Shown here: one piece after another, positions 5,970 through 12,206 of the stretch
Layout: every line of letters begins with the position of its first letter
Position numbering within the stretch: position 1 is the first letter of the stretch
NCBI GenBank assembly: GCA_017557085.1
Contig: JAFZAR010000102.1
Location: 1 to 12,206, forward strand
DNA from: Verrucomicrobiota bacterium
Lineage (GTDB): Bacteria > Verrucomicrobiota > Verrucomicrobiia > Limisphaerales > UBA1412
Direction: 5' to 3'
DNA length: 12,206 bases
The notes under the pieces: generated by a model
The model's input: only the letters and a program-made list of their open reading frames with translations
What the model was told of the DNA's origin: nothing
Database searches by the model: none
Position numbers and translations under genes: made by a program

Positions 5970-7064
5970 ATGTGGAACCGTATCCGAACATTGATCATTA
6001 AAGAACTGCGCATACTGCTGCGTGATAAAAAGACACGGATCATCATCATGGTTCCGCCCATCATGCAATTGTTTTTGTTTACCTTTGCCTGCACACTGGA
6101 GGTCAAAAATATCTCGCTTGGCATTTTGAACTATGATTTCGGCTATGAATCCCGTGAACTTATCAGGCGATTCGAGTATTCACCTTATTTTAAAAAAATC
6201 ACCTTCCTGAAGAGTTTAAAGGAACAGCAGGATTTTCTGGATTCTCAGAAAGGGATCATCACTCTTACTATTCCTAATGATTTCAGCCGATGTATCGGAA
6301 ACGGGGATCAGACCAAAATCCAGCTGCTGACGGATGGACGCAAAAGCAGCTCTTCCCAAATTGCCAGCGGATACGCTTCCAGTATCATATCCACATATCT
6401 CCAGCCTGAGAACGCGATCCAAACAGAACCGATGCGTGTGAGAAATTGGTTTAATCCTAATCTGGATTACCGATATTTTACTCTCCCCAGCCTGGTCGGG
6501 ATCCTTTGCATGATCATGGGGATCATGATTCCGGCTTTGTCTATTGCCAGAGAGCGGGAATTCAATACCTACGATCAGATACTGGTTTCTCCTTTAAGTA
6601 CGCTGGAGTTGCTGATAGGCAAGACTGTCCCTTCCCTCATCATTGGGCTTTTTCAGGCGACTTTGATGATCTGTGCGGCTGTCTTTATTTTTAGGATACC
6701 TTTTACCGGAAACCTGTTCCTTTTCTATCTTTCTATTATCATCTTTATGACATCGGTCATTGGGATAGGTCTTTTTATCTCATCCCTCTGTCGTACACAA
6801 CAGCAGGCCATCCTGGGTGTGTTTGTGGTCTGTGTCCCGGCGGTCTTACTTTCGGGTTATGCGACACCTGTAGAAAATATGCCCCAGTGTTTTCAATATC
6901 TTTCCACGGTGGATCCGCTTCGATTCTTTCTGGTGATCAGTCGTGGTATTTTTTTAAAGTCTATGACGTTCTCGAATATTATGGAAAACCTGATCCCGAT
7001 CATCGGTATCGCTTTTTTCACACTGGGATTTGCCGGATGGTTTTTCAAAAAGAAGCTCGATTGA
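5970..7064 (+). CDS. ybhR: ABC-2 type permease, YbhR-like
   Basis: The second ABC-2 permease, 364 residues, with the same plan as its neighbour. An N-terminal amphipathic helix (MWNRIRTLIIKELRILLRD) is followed by TM1 (IIIMVPPIMQLFLFTFA), then a periplasmic domain with LLTDGRKSSSSQIAS and VRNWFNPNLDYRYF, then five TM segments. The coupling segment is AREREFNTYDQILVSPLS. SSLCRTQQQA and LLSGYATPVENMP near the end match E. coli YbhR as I remember it. The ATG at 5970 lies 2 bases after the ybhS stop with GGAA five bases upstream. The frame extends back to 5838 inside ybhS, but that extension has no similarity. In E. coli, ybhGFSR has been linked to sensitivity to some antibiotics and to efflux. 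The substrate here cannot be read from sequence. Confidence 0.93.
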   Translation: MWNRIRTLIIKELRILLRDKKTRIIIMVPPIMQLFLFTFACTLEVKNISLGILNYDFGYESRELIRRFEYSPYFKKITFLKSLKEQQDFLDSQKGIITLTIPNDFSRCIGNGDQTKIQLLTDGRKSSSSQIASGYASSIISTYLQPENAIQTEPMRVRNWFNPNLDYRYFTLPSLVGILCMIMGIMIPALSIAREREFNTYDQILVSPLSTLELLIGKTVPSLIIGLFQATLMICAAVFIFRIPFTGNLFLFYLSIIIFMTSVIGIGLFISSLCRTQQQAILGVFVVCVPAVLLSGYATPVENMPQCFQYLSTVDPLRFFLVISRGIFLKSMTFSNIMENLIPIIGIAFFTLGFAGWFFKKKLD

Positions 7065-7088
7065 TTTATTACACGGAGAAAAATAAAA

Positions 7089-7703
7089 ATGACGCACAAT
7101 AAAGTTTCACTTGAAGACGTGATCATCACTGCCGCCCGACAGCTTTTTATGGAGCGCGGTTATGTGAATACCAGCATGAGCGAGATTGCTCTCAAGGCGG
7201 GGATCAATCGTCCCACACTTCATTATTATTTCAGAACCAAGGATAAGATGTTCAAAGCGGTCTATGCCGATCTGATTTTTGCTTTTGCGCCCAAAATCCA
7301 GAATATTTTTTCCGAGGAGAGTCCTTTTTTGGATAAGGTCGAAAAGGTATTGGATGAGTATATTCTGATTTTCAAAAAATATCCCGATCTCCCCTGGTTT
7401 ATCTTAAGCGAGACCCGGCGAGACATCCGGTATATGCAGAAAACGGTAAAAAGTTTGAATTTTGATAAATACCCCATGATGGTGGAAAAATATCTCCGGG
7501 ATGAGATGAAAAAGGGGCATCTGAAAACAGTCCCCATTCCTGTTGTTTTTTTGACCTTCTATAGTCAGCTGATTTTTCCGTTTGTTGGTAAGAACATCAT
7601 TATCAGCTTCTTCTGCGAAAATGATGACCAATTCCAATCCCTGATAGCAGAATGGAAAAAACAGATCCTCTTGCAAATGAAAAATTTGCTTTGCTATGAT
7701 TAG
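7089..7703 (+). CDS. TetR-family transcriptional regulator
   Basis: A 204-residue TetR-type repressor. The N-terminal DNA-binding domain is clear: AARQLFMERGYVNTSMSEIALKAGINRPTLHYYFRTKDKMFKAVY (about 16-60), with the helix-turn-helix at SMSEIALKAGINRPTLHYYF. The C-terminal two thirds are helical ligand-binding sequence with no assignable family; such domains bind a small molecule and release DNA. It is the last gene of the efflux operon, 24 bases after ybhR, with SD GGAGAA (7075-7080). In E. coli the ybhGFSR operon carries its TetR gene (cecR) at the front. This protein does not resemble CecR beyond the fold as far as I can judge, so I do not use that symbol. It is probably a local repressor acting on the palindromes upstream of ybhG. 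The gene is strongly A/T-rich. Confidence 0.93.
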   Translation: MTHNKVSLEDVIITAARQLFMERGYVNTSMSEIALKAGINRPTLHYYFRTKDKMFKAVYADLIFAFAPKIQNIFSEESPFLDKVEKVLDEYILIFKKYPDLPWFILSETRRDIRYMQKTVKSLNFDKYPMMVEKYLRDEMKKGHLKTVPIPVVFLTFYSQLIFPFVGKNIIISFFCENDDQFQSLIAEWKKQILLQMKNLLCYD

Positions 7704-7737
7704 AGCTTTTCGGGCAGGATCTTAAATGATACCATTA

Positions 7738-7793
7738 TCTGGGTTACGCTTTGCACATCTCCGACTATCATCGTGCAACCCGTTCTGGGTTTT
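7738..7793. repeat. Decayed copy of the palindromic repeat element, inverted relative to copy 1
   Basis: The segment beginning GGGTTACGCTT at 7741 aligns with the reverse complement of 1925-1979. GGGTTAC-x-CTT-x-GC, then CCG-x-CTAT-x-ATCG, then a C-rich/G-rich hairpin ending in GGGTTT occur in the same order and nearly the same spacing. The small hairpin is kept (AACCC 7777-7781 with GGGTT 7787-7791, loop GTTCT). The long G/C stem of copy 1 is largely lost. An alternative interrupted pairing, GTGCAACCC (7773-7781) with GGGTT and TGCAC (7741-7745, 7752-7756), is possible. It lies about 40 bases after the TetR stop. Confidence 0.65.
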
Positions 7794-7870
7794 CGGAATG
7801 AATCTCTATGGGATTTTATGATTGCAGGGATCAATTCGGGTTTAAATCGGCCCGGAAAAGACGTTCTTTC

Positions 7871-7898
7871 TTGAATTTTTACATAGGAATGGTATAAG
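7871..7898 (+). promoter_or_regulatory. Putative promoter for the membrane protein gene
   Basis: TTGAAT (7871-7876; 4 of 6) and TATAAG (7893-7898; 5 of 6) are 16 bases apart. A TGG just ahead of the -10 makes it an extended -10 type. Initiation near 7905 would give a leader of about 65 bases to the ATG at 7970. Confidence 0.5.
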
Positions 7899-7969
7899 AC
7901 TCACAGCGATATGTGTATATCGTGGGACAACAGCCGGTATCCGTGGACAGAGTAAGCTCCGGGAATGTC

Positions 7970-8782
7970 ATGAATCCAATAGAAGAGAACAAACAAGCGC
8001 CTTTAAGCGAAGAGGCGCAGAAGATATCTTTGCTGTATCGAAGTGTTTCGATATTGTTGTGGGCCATCCCTTTGTATTTGATTTTCGCGGTTCAGACGGT
8101 TTTTACGGATGACTGGGAAGTATTGTTTCTGGGACATCTGGATCTGATCGGTATCCTGCCGACGACGTGTGCCGCGGCGGTCGCGATGTACGGAATGATC
8201 CTGATGAAACGTGCCCGCGTGGGGAACCGGCTCTTCCGGAAGGAGGTGGGTTTCTTTGTGTGGTATCTGGGCGCGATCACGACACTGTCCCCGTTTTTTT
8301 ACTGGTTCTCTCAGGCCCCGGGAGCGCAGATTCTGCATGTCGGAAGGTATGTTTTCAGTTATTTCGGGACGATGGTGTTCCTGCTTTGTTTTGTGCTGCT
8401 CTACAGCCTGATCGTGCTGAGCGGCGTGGTGTATAAGCTGGTGGGGATGTGTGACTCGACCCTCAAACGGAACGAGGCCGGGATGTTTATGGTGTTCAAC
8501 AGCCTGGTGGCGGCGGGTCTGATGCTGGGACTGCTGCTGTACCAACTGATCGTTTCGGGAGTGATCGTTTTTGGGAATTTACAGCCGCTTTGTTTTTATT
8601 TTAGCACGCGGCTGCATTACCTGTTCGTGCTGTGCGCGCTGGTGCCGACAGCCGTGTGTGTCTGGTGGCTGGGGTATATCAGGAGGCAGATTTTCCGGAA
8701 GATACTGATCGGGGATCTGGAGTTGAAGGATGTGGACGCGGACACGGTAAAACCAGAACAGTCAGAAGAGATTTCATTGTAA
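7970..8782 (+). CDS. Six-helix integral membrane protein of unknown function
   Basis: A 270-residue membrane protein that I do not recognise. A polar N-terminus of about 26 residues (MNPIEENKQAPLSEEAQKIS) is followed by six hydrophobic segments. These begin SILLWAIPLYLIF, LIGILPTTCAAAVAMYG, VGFFVWYLGAITTLSPFF, FGTMVFLLCFVLLYSLIVL, NSLVAAGLMLGLLLYQLIV and YLFVLCALVPTAVCVWW. The tail is acidic (GDLELKDVDADTVKPEQSEE). Positive residues gather in the loops after TM2 (MKRARVGNRLFRK) and TM6 (IRRQIFRK), placing those loops and both termini in the cytosol by the positive-inside rule. No catalytic motif is evident. I chose the ATG at 7970, with GGGA 5-8 bases upstream; a GTG at 7913 in the same frame would add 19 polar residues and sits only 8 bases after the predicted transcription start. 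The oxidoreductase gene follows after 15 bases, so the two are probably co-transcribed. Confidence 0.8.
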   Translation: MNPIEENKQAPLSEEAQKISLLYRSVSILLWAIPLYLIFAVQTVFTDDWEVLFLGHLDLIGILPTTCAAAVAMYGMILMKRARVGNRLFRKEVGFFVWYLGAITTLSPFFYWFSQAPGAQILHVGRYVFSYFGTMVFLLCFVLLYSLIVLSGVVYKLVGMCDSTLKRNEAGMFMVFNSLVAAGLMLGLLLYQLIVSGVIVFGNLQPLCFYFSTRLHYLFVLCALVPTAVCVWWLGYIRRQIFRKILIGDLELKDVDADTVKPEQSEEISL

Positions 8783-8797
8783 TTTTATAGATTTTTT

Positions 8798-10954
8798 ATG
8801 AAGCAGATAGCTCAATACCAGGATGGTCGTTTAGAGATCCAGGAGGTGCCGGTGCCGGTGCCGCCGCCCGGCGGCGCGCTGGTGAAGGTGACCCACTCGG
8901 TCATCAGTATCGGGACCGAGAAGATGAAGGTGGAACAGGCCAAGATGAATCTGATCCAGAAGGCGATGGCGCGCCCGGATCAGGTGCGGAAAGTGCTGGA
9001 GACCGTTCGGAACCTGGGCTGGAAGAGCGCTCTGCAAAAGGTGCGCAACCGGATGGAGTCACCCACGCCGCTGGGTTACAGCGCGGCTGGTGTGGTCGTG
9101 GCTGTGGATGCCGGGAATACGCGCCTGAAGGTGGGCGACCGTGTGGCGTGCGCCGGGGCTGAATGCGCCAATCACGCGGAGTATATCGCTATGCCGGATC
9201 TGTTGATGGCCAAGATCCCGGAGAATGTACCGGGCTGGATGGCGGCTTATTCCACGGTGCTGAGCATCGCGCTGCAGGCCGTGCGCCAGGGTGATGCCAA
9301 ACTGGGCGAACAGGTGCTGGTGATGGGCCAGGGGCTGATCGGTCTGCTGGTGACCGCGCTGCTCCACGCAAACGGCATCCGGGTGATGGCGGTGGATCTG
9401 GTCAAAGCCAAGGAAAAGTTTTCTCTTGCGATGGGAGCGGAGCGGTTTGTCTCTTCCGGCGATTTGACCAATGAAGTCCGTTCCTGGACCAATGGCTACG
9501 GAGTGGACAAGGTCTATCTCTGCACCGGAACCCAGAGCAACCGTCCGATCGAGCAGGCTATCGAGATCCTGCGCGACCGCGGCCGTCTGGTGATCGTGGG
9601 CAATACCAAGACCGATCTGGCCTGGAAGACCTATTACGAAAAAGAGGTGGAAGTCCGCTATTCCCGTTCCTACGGGCCGGGCCGCTATGATCCCTCTTAT
9701 GAATGGGGAGGAAGCGATTATCCCATTGGGTACGTGCGTTGGACCGAGCAGCGGAATCTGGAAGCGTGTCTGGCGCTGATGTCCGCCGGCAAGCTGAATC
9801 TGGAGGCACTGACCACGCATCGGGTGAAATTTGAGGACTCGCTGGCGATCTATCAGGACTTGCTGAAACCGGAATCCAAAGAGATCGGTGTGGTGCTGGA
9901 ATACGGCGAGGCCGAAAAACATATCGGGAACGCCAAGGCCGGAGCCGCTGATCTGAAAACAGCCGCCGGAAGCGCCAAGCTGAAAACACCCGTGACCTGT
10001 CTCCATGTGGTGGGAGCGGGGAACTTTGCCCGCACGATGCTGCTGCCGCATATCCAGGGGAATATCCCGCTGGGCACGATCGTGAACCAGACAGCCTTGA
10101 GCGCGAACCATGTGAAGAATAAATTCGGGTTCAGGAACGCTTCAACGAACGTAGATGACATTTTGAAAGACAAGGCACCTGCCGCGGTCGTGATCGCTAC
10201 ACGGCATCACTTGCACGCGCCGATCACGCTCAAAGCCTTGGGTGCGGGGATGCAGGTCTTTGTGGAAAAGCCGCTTTGTCTGACCCTGGACGAACTGGCG
10301 CAGATAGATGCCGCGATGGCAGCCGGGAACGGCGGAAGTGTTCAAGTCGGTTTCAACCGTCGTTTCGCGCCGCTTTCCGTTAAACTGAAACAAGCTGTAG
10401 CCGCGGCACCGGGCCCCAAGAGCGCGGTCTATCGTGTGATGGCCGGTAAACTGGATCCCAAGCACTGGTATGCCAATTTTGCCGAAAGCGGCGGACGCAT
10501 CCTGGGCGAGGCGTGCCACTTCTTTGACTACTTCTGCTGGCTCTTCGACAGCAAACCGGTTCGTGTCTTTGCTCAGACCTCCTGGCCTGCGGAAGGCGCA
10601 CTGCCGTTCCCGGACAGCATCACGGCGCAGGTCTCATTCGAGGACGGCTCCAGCGGACAGCTGATTTATTCGGCGGAGGGTGATTCTACTTATCCCAAAG
10701 AAAGAGTGACCGTGTTCGGCGCGGGACTGGTGGGTGAACTGGATAATTATCAGCGGCTGGATATCTACCGCAAACGTAAATGCGAGACCACCAAAGGCTC
10801 CTCCAAAGGTCACGCGGAACAAGTGGCGGCCTGGCTGAAATATCTCAAGGGCGAGACTCCGCATCCGCTGCCTTACGAACAATCCCGTCAGGCGATGCGT
10901 CTGACTTTCGCGGCACTGGAATCGATCCAGAAGAGCTGCGCGGTGGAGCTTTAA
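8798..10954 (+). CDS. Bi-domain oxidoreductase: MDR (alcohol dehydrogenase-like) fused to Gfo/Idh/MocA
   Basis: A 718-residue cytosolic fusion. Residues 1-370 form a medium-chain dehydrogenase/reductase: GYSAAGVVVAVDAGNTRLKVGDRV (93-116), nucleotide-binding GQGLIG (177-182) and Asp200 ending the second strand. The segment SVISIGTEKM replaces the usual zinc-ligand G-x-C-G-T-D, and the four-Cys structural zinc site is absent, so the half is probably zinc-independent. An Ala/Lys-rich linker (about 371-398) leads to a Gfo/Idh/MocA domain: GAGNFA (406-411), EKPLCLT (490-496), the catalytic-type Lys of EKP at 491, GFNRRFAP (518-525) and GEACHFFDY with a candidate catalytic His. Such fusions, catalogued as bi-domain oxidoreductases, occur in polysaccharide biosynthesis loci and are thought to act on nucleotide-linked sugars; the substrate is unknown. 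The ATG at 8798 lies in an A/T-rich context with no SD. Its stop directly abuts that of the convergent methyltransferase gene. Confidence 0.92.
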   Translation: MKQIAQYQDGRLEIQEVPVPVPPPGGALVKVTHSVISIGTEKMKVEQAKMNLIQKAMARPDQVRKVLETVRNLGWKSALQKVRNRMESPTPLGYSAAGVVVAVDAGNTRLKVGDRVACAGAECANHAEYIAMPDLLMAKIPENVPGWMAAYSTVLSIALQAVRQGDAKLGEQVLVMGQGLIGLLVTALLHANGIRVMAVDLVKAKEKFSLAMGAERFVSSGDLTNEVRSWTNGYGVDKVYLCTGTQSNRPIEQAIEILRDRGRLVIVGNTKTDLAWKTYYEKEVEVRYSRSYGPGRYDPSYEWGGSDYPIGYVRWTEQRNLEACLALMSAGKLNLEALTTHRVKFEDSLAIYQDLLKPESKEIGVVLEYGEAEKHIGNAKAGAADLKTAAGSAKLKTPVTCLHVVGAGNFARTMLLPHIQGNIPLGTIVNQTALSANHVKNKFGFRNASTNVDDILKDKAPAAVVIATRHHLHAPITLKALGAGMQVFVEKPLCLTLDELAQIDAAMAAGNGGSVQVGFNRRFAPLSVKLKQAVAAAPGPKSAVYRVMAGKLDPKHWYANFAESGGRILGEACHFFDYFCWLFDSKPVRVFAQTSWPAEGALPFPDSITAQVSFEDGSSGQLIYSAEGDSTYPKERVTVFGAGLVGELDNYQRLDIYRKRKCETTKGSSKGHAEQVAAWLKYLKGETPHPLPYEQSRQAMRLTFAALESIQKSCAVEL

Positions 10955-11737
10955 CTAGAGCTTGGTTGCGGTCACGAACCCGTTGAACATCACATAGCGC
11001 AGAGGTGTCGCGTTCAGACAGAACTCTGCCAGTGGGTTCACGTAGCGATCCGTGCAGACCACGGATTCCACACGGCAGCCGTACCGCTCCAGGAAAAAGC
11101 GGATCAGCAGGGGATTGGTCACTACGATCGCGTCATCATCTGGTGTGAAAGGCTCCTTGACGATAGGAGGCATCCGCTCGAAACGGACGGAATCAGGATC
11201 CTTGCGGATCTGGCGGCGAAGCTTGCACAGAGACTGCCAGTTGCGGAACTTATTGCCAATGCCGCGCATCCGGGGATGATAATCACGGAACCCCAGCACC
11301 CGCAGAAAATTAGGAGAAGAAACCACTAAACGGCCTCCCGGCTTGACCACACGGACCAGCTCGCGGAGAAATTCCTCAGGCTCTTCCACATGTTCCAGCA
11401 CATTCAGCGCACCGGCCGCGTCAAAAAAGCCATCCTCAAACGGCAAATGATGTCCGTCATAGACCACACACTCCGGCGAATGTCTGGAAGCGCGGGCGAT
11501 ATTCGACTCGGAAACATCCACTCCGTGCGCCGAAAAACCGCGTTCCTTCAATTTTAGAACAACCTGACCCACACCGCAGCCCACATCCAGAACGCGTCCG
11601 GCCGATGCCGAAGCGCCCGGTCGGGAAGATGCCCCGGCGGCCAGAGTGTCTATATACTTGGAATAAAAATGGATATCCCACCCGGATAAAAACTCCGCGT
11701 AGGCTTCATTATGCTGATAAGATTCCTGATGACCCAT
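10955..11737 (-). CDS. Class I SAM-dependent methyltransferase
   Basis: A 260-residue cytosolic methyltransferase with a Rossmann-like fold. Motif I is RVLDVGCGVGQV (48-59) and binds S-adenosylmethionine. The acidic end of strand 2 is HGVDVSE (Asp74). YDGHHLPFEDGFFDA (93-107) is motif II-like, ALNVLEHVEEPEEFLREL follows, and VKPGGRLVVSSPN (131-143) is motif III. These place it in the Methyltransf_11 type used on small molecules, lipids and glycans. The C-terminal 110 residues, rich in Arg and Pro, form a variable substrate cap that I cannot match. I chose the ATG at 11737. A TTG at 11761 in frame would add eight residues. No SD is seen. Its stop codon adjoins that of the bi-domain oxidoreductase with no bases between, and no terminator is visible there. 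Together with the glycosyltransferase end at the left, it suggests surface glycan work, which is inference. Confidence 0.88.
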   Translation of the reverse strand: MGHQESYQHNEAYAEFLSGWDIHFYSKYIDTLAAGASSRPGASASAGRVLDVGCGVGQVVLKLKERGFSAHGVDVSESNIARASRHSPECVVYDGHHLPFEDGFFDAAGALNVLEHVEEPEEFLRELVRVVKPGGRLVVSSPNFLRVLGFRDYHPRMRGIGNKFRNWQSLCKLRRQIRKDPDSVRFERMPPIVKEPFTPDDDAIVVTNPLLIRFFLERYGCRVESVVCTDRYVNPLAEFCLNATPLRYVMFNGFVTATKL

Positions 11738-11820
11738 GACATTTGTGCCCGTTTTGAGCAAAATTTTCCCCGGAAAAACCGCATTTCCGTCAGGAAAAGC
11801 AGAAGAAAGAATAAAACTTC

Positions 11821-11849
11821 TTGCACTTTAGTCCAAGTCAGATTATGCT
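11821..11849 (+). promoter_or_regulatory. Putative promoter of the tRNA-Lys gene
   Basis: TTGCAC (11821-11826; 3 of 6 to the -35) and TATGCT (11844-11849; 4 of 6 to the -10) are 17 bases apart. Initiation near 11856 would leave a 5' leader of about 30 bases on the pre-tRNA. Spacing and position support it; the hexamers are modest. Confidence 0.4.
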
Positions 11850-11885
11850 TTTCCCGTCGTTTGCGTAAGCGGCGATATCCGAGGT

Positions 11886-11960
11886 GGGTTGGTAGCTCAG
11901 CGGTAGAGCAGCGGCCTTTTAAGCCGTTGGTCCAGGGTTCAAATCCCTGCCAACCCACCA
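11886..11960 (+). tRNA. tRNA-Lys (anticodon TTT), CCA encoded
   Basis: A complete 75-base cloverleaf can be drawn by hand. The acceptor is GGGTTGG (11886-11892) with CCAACCC (11950-11956), followed by discriminator A and an encoded CCA (11958-11960). The D stem is GCTC/GAGC with a seven-base loop. The anticodon stem is GCGGC/GCCGT (one G-U) around loop CTTTTAA, with anticodon TTT at 11918-11920. The variable loop is TGGTC, and the T arm is CAGGG/CCCTG with loop TTCAAAT. It reads AAA and AAG codons. No other tRNA is adjacent. The three bases before the gene (GGT) are complementary to ACC at the 3' end, so the acceptor helix could extend to ten pairs in the precursor. Confidence 0.97.
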
Positions 11961-12206
11961 TTTTTGTCGACTTTTTTAGCCTTTACCATATACTGAAAAT
12001 CAAGAACTTATGGATAGAATAGAGTTTTTTATGAAAAAACAAGGTGTTACCGGTAAATGAGTGTTTTTCGGGCTGTTTTAGGCTGTTTTGGGCACTAGGA
12101 TTGGGACTAAATTGGGGACACTTTGGGCACACTTTGGGGCACGGATCAGGGATACAGCGATATATTTTTTATTTCATTAACCTGAAATGGGTTATGTGAT
12201 CATGAC
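11961..12206. other. Gene-free stretch downstream of tRNA-Lys
   Basis: Apart from the G-rich array this 246-base stretch holds T-tracts just after the tRNA (flanking GTCGAC; no stable hairpin, so no clear intrinsic terminator) and the palindrome TTACCGGTAA (12047-12056). It also has two competing weak hairpins near the edge: ATTTCA 12171-12176 with TGAAAT 12183-12188, and TAACC 12178-12182 with GGTTA 12190-12194. A nine-codon frame at 12031 is too short to call. I see no gene. Confidence 0.5.
12071..12142. repeat. G-rich short repeat array with 11-base period downstream of tRNA-Lys
   Basis: Two 10-base units GGCTGTTTT(A/G) (12071-12090) are followed by five units of the type GGG(G)-x-AC. Their GGG runs start at 12090, 12103, 12114, 12125 and 12136; the last three steps are exactly 11 bases. 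The clearest copies are TTGGGGACACT, TTGGGCACACT and TTGGGGCACGG. The array is 110 bases past the tRNA and holds no gene. Helically phased direct repeats next to a tRNA recall recombinase or excisionase binding sites at integration edges, but no integrase is visible before the window ends. Confidence 0.6.

Noticed and set aside
9059..10111. Long open frame (350 codons) on the minus strand opposite the bi-domain oxidoreductase gene
   Set aside because: It is antisense to a well-supported gene with clear domain motifs. Its translation is His/Gln/Arg-rich, as expected for a shadow of G+C-biased codons, and shows no family motif.
12031..12060. Nine-codon peptide gene (MKKQGVTGK)
   Set aside because: Too short to support, with no SD; the region contains a palindrome and a T6-ATG-A6 symmetry that explain its look.
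1..12206. CRISPR array, insertion sequence, toxin-antitoxin or phage genes
   Set aside because: I found no regular repeat-spacer pattern, no transposase or integrase reading frame, and no small paired genes typical of toxin-antitoxin modules.

Overview
The window reads as a piece of a bacterial chromosome, probably from the PVC side of the tree (Lentisphaerota, Kiritimatiellota or Verrucomicrobiota, gut-type). This assignment is inference and I hold it at about 0.4. It rests on three things: most flanking genes have weak or no Shine-Dalgarno (SD) sequence, a GGGGT/ACCCC-rich palindromic intergenic repeat is present, and a fused alcohol-dehydrogenase/Gfo-Idh oxidoreductase sits among polysaccharide-type genes. 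No rRNA or ribosomal protein gene is present to settle it.

Layout. (1) 1-243 is the C-terminal end of a glycosyltransferase entering from the left. It is convergent with a minus-strand pair: purN (1111-1683, purine biosynthesis) followed 7 bases later by a small soluble Ser/Thr protein kinase homologue (258-1103). The kinase has an eroded ATP-binding loop and an Arg in place of the ATP-binding Lys. (2) 1708-2130 is a 420-base non-coding stretch. It holds a purN promoter with a hairpin in its leader, a 10-base tandem repeat, a multi-hairpin repeat element, and a promoter with two inverted repeats upstream of the next operon. (3) 2131-7703 is a five-gene operon: membrane fusion protein, tandem-ATPase ABC protein, two ABC-2 permeases and a TetR-family regulator. 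The first four match E. coli YbhG, YbhF, YbhS and YbhR in sequence, size and order. The junctions are tight and the internal SDs good. Sampled lines of this block are clearly more A+T-rich than the genes around it. (4) 7704-7969 holds a decayed copy of the same repeat element in opposite orientation, then a promoter. (5) 7970-8782 is a six-helix membrane protein of unknown function. It is followed 15 bases later by a 718-residue bi-domain oxidoreductase (8798-10954), whose stop codon abuts that of a convergent SAM methyltransferase (10955-11737). (6) A tRNA-Lys(UUU) gene with encoded CCA lies at 11886-11960. Downstream of it is a gene-free stretch with an 11-base-period G-rich repeat array, possibly recombinase-binding or the edge of an integrated element.

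How the genes work together. The transporter operon should assemble a tripartite-type efflux pump (inner-membrane ABC-2 exporter plus periplasmic adaptor), probably autoregulated by the TetR protein. The glycosyltransferase end, the bi-domain oxidoreductase and the methyltransferase are the kinds of genes found in surface-polysaccharide loci. purN and the kinase look co-transcribed. I see no clear undescribed system. The most unusual items are the degraded kinase, the structured repeats flanking a compositionally distinct efflux operon, and the phased array after the tRNA.
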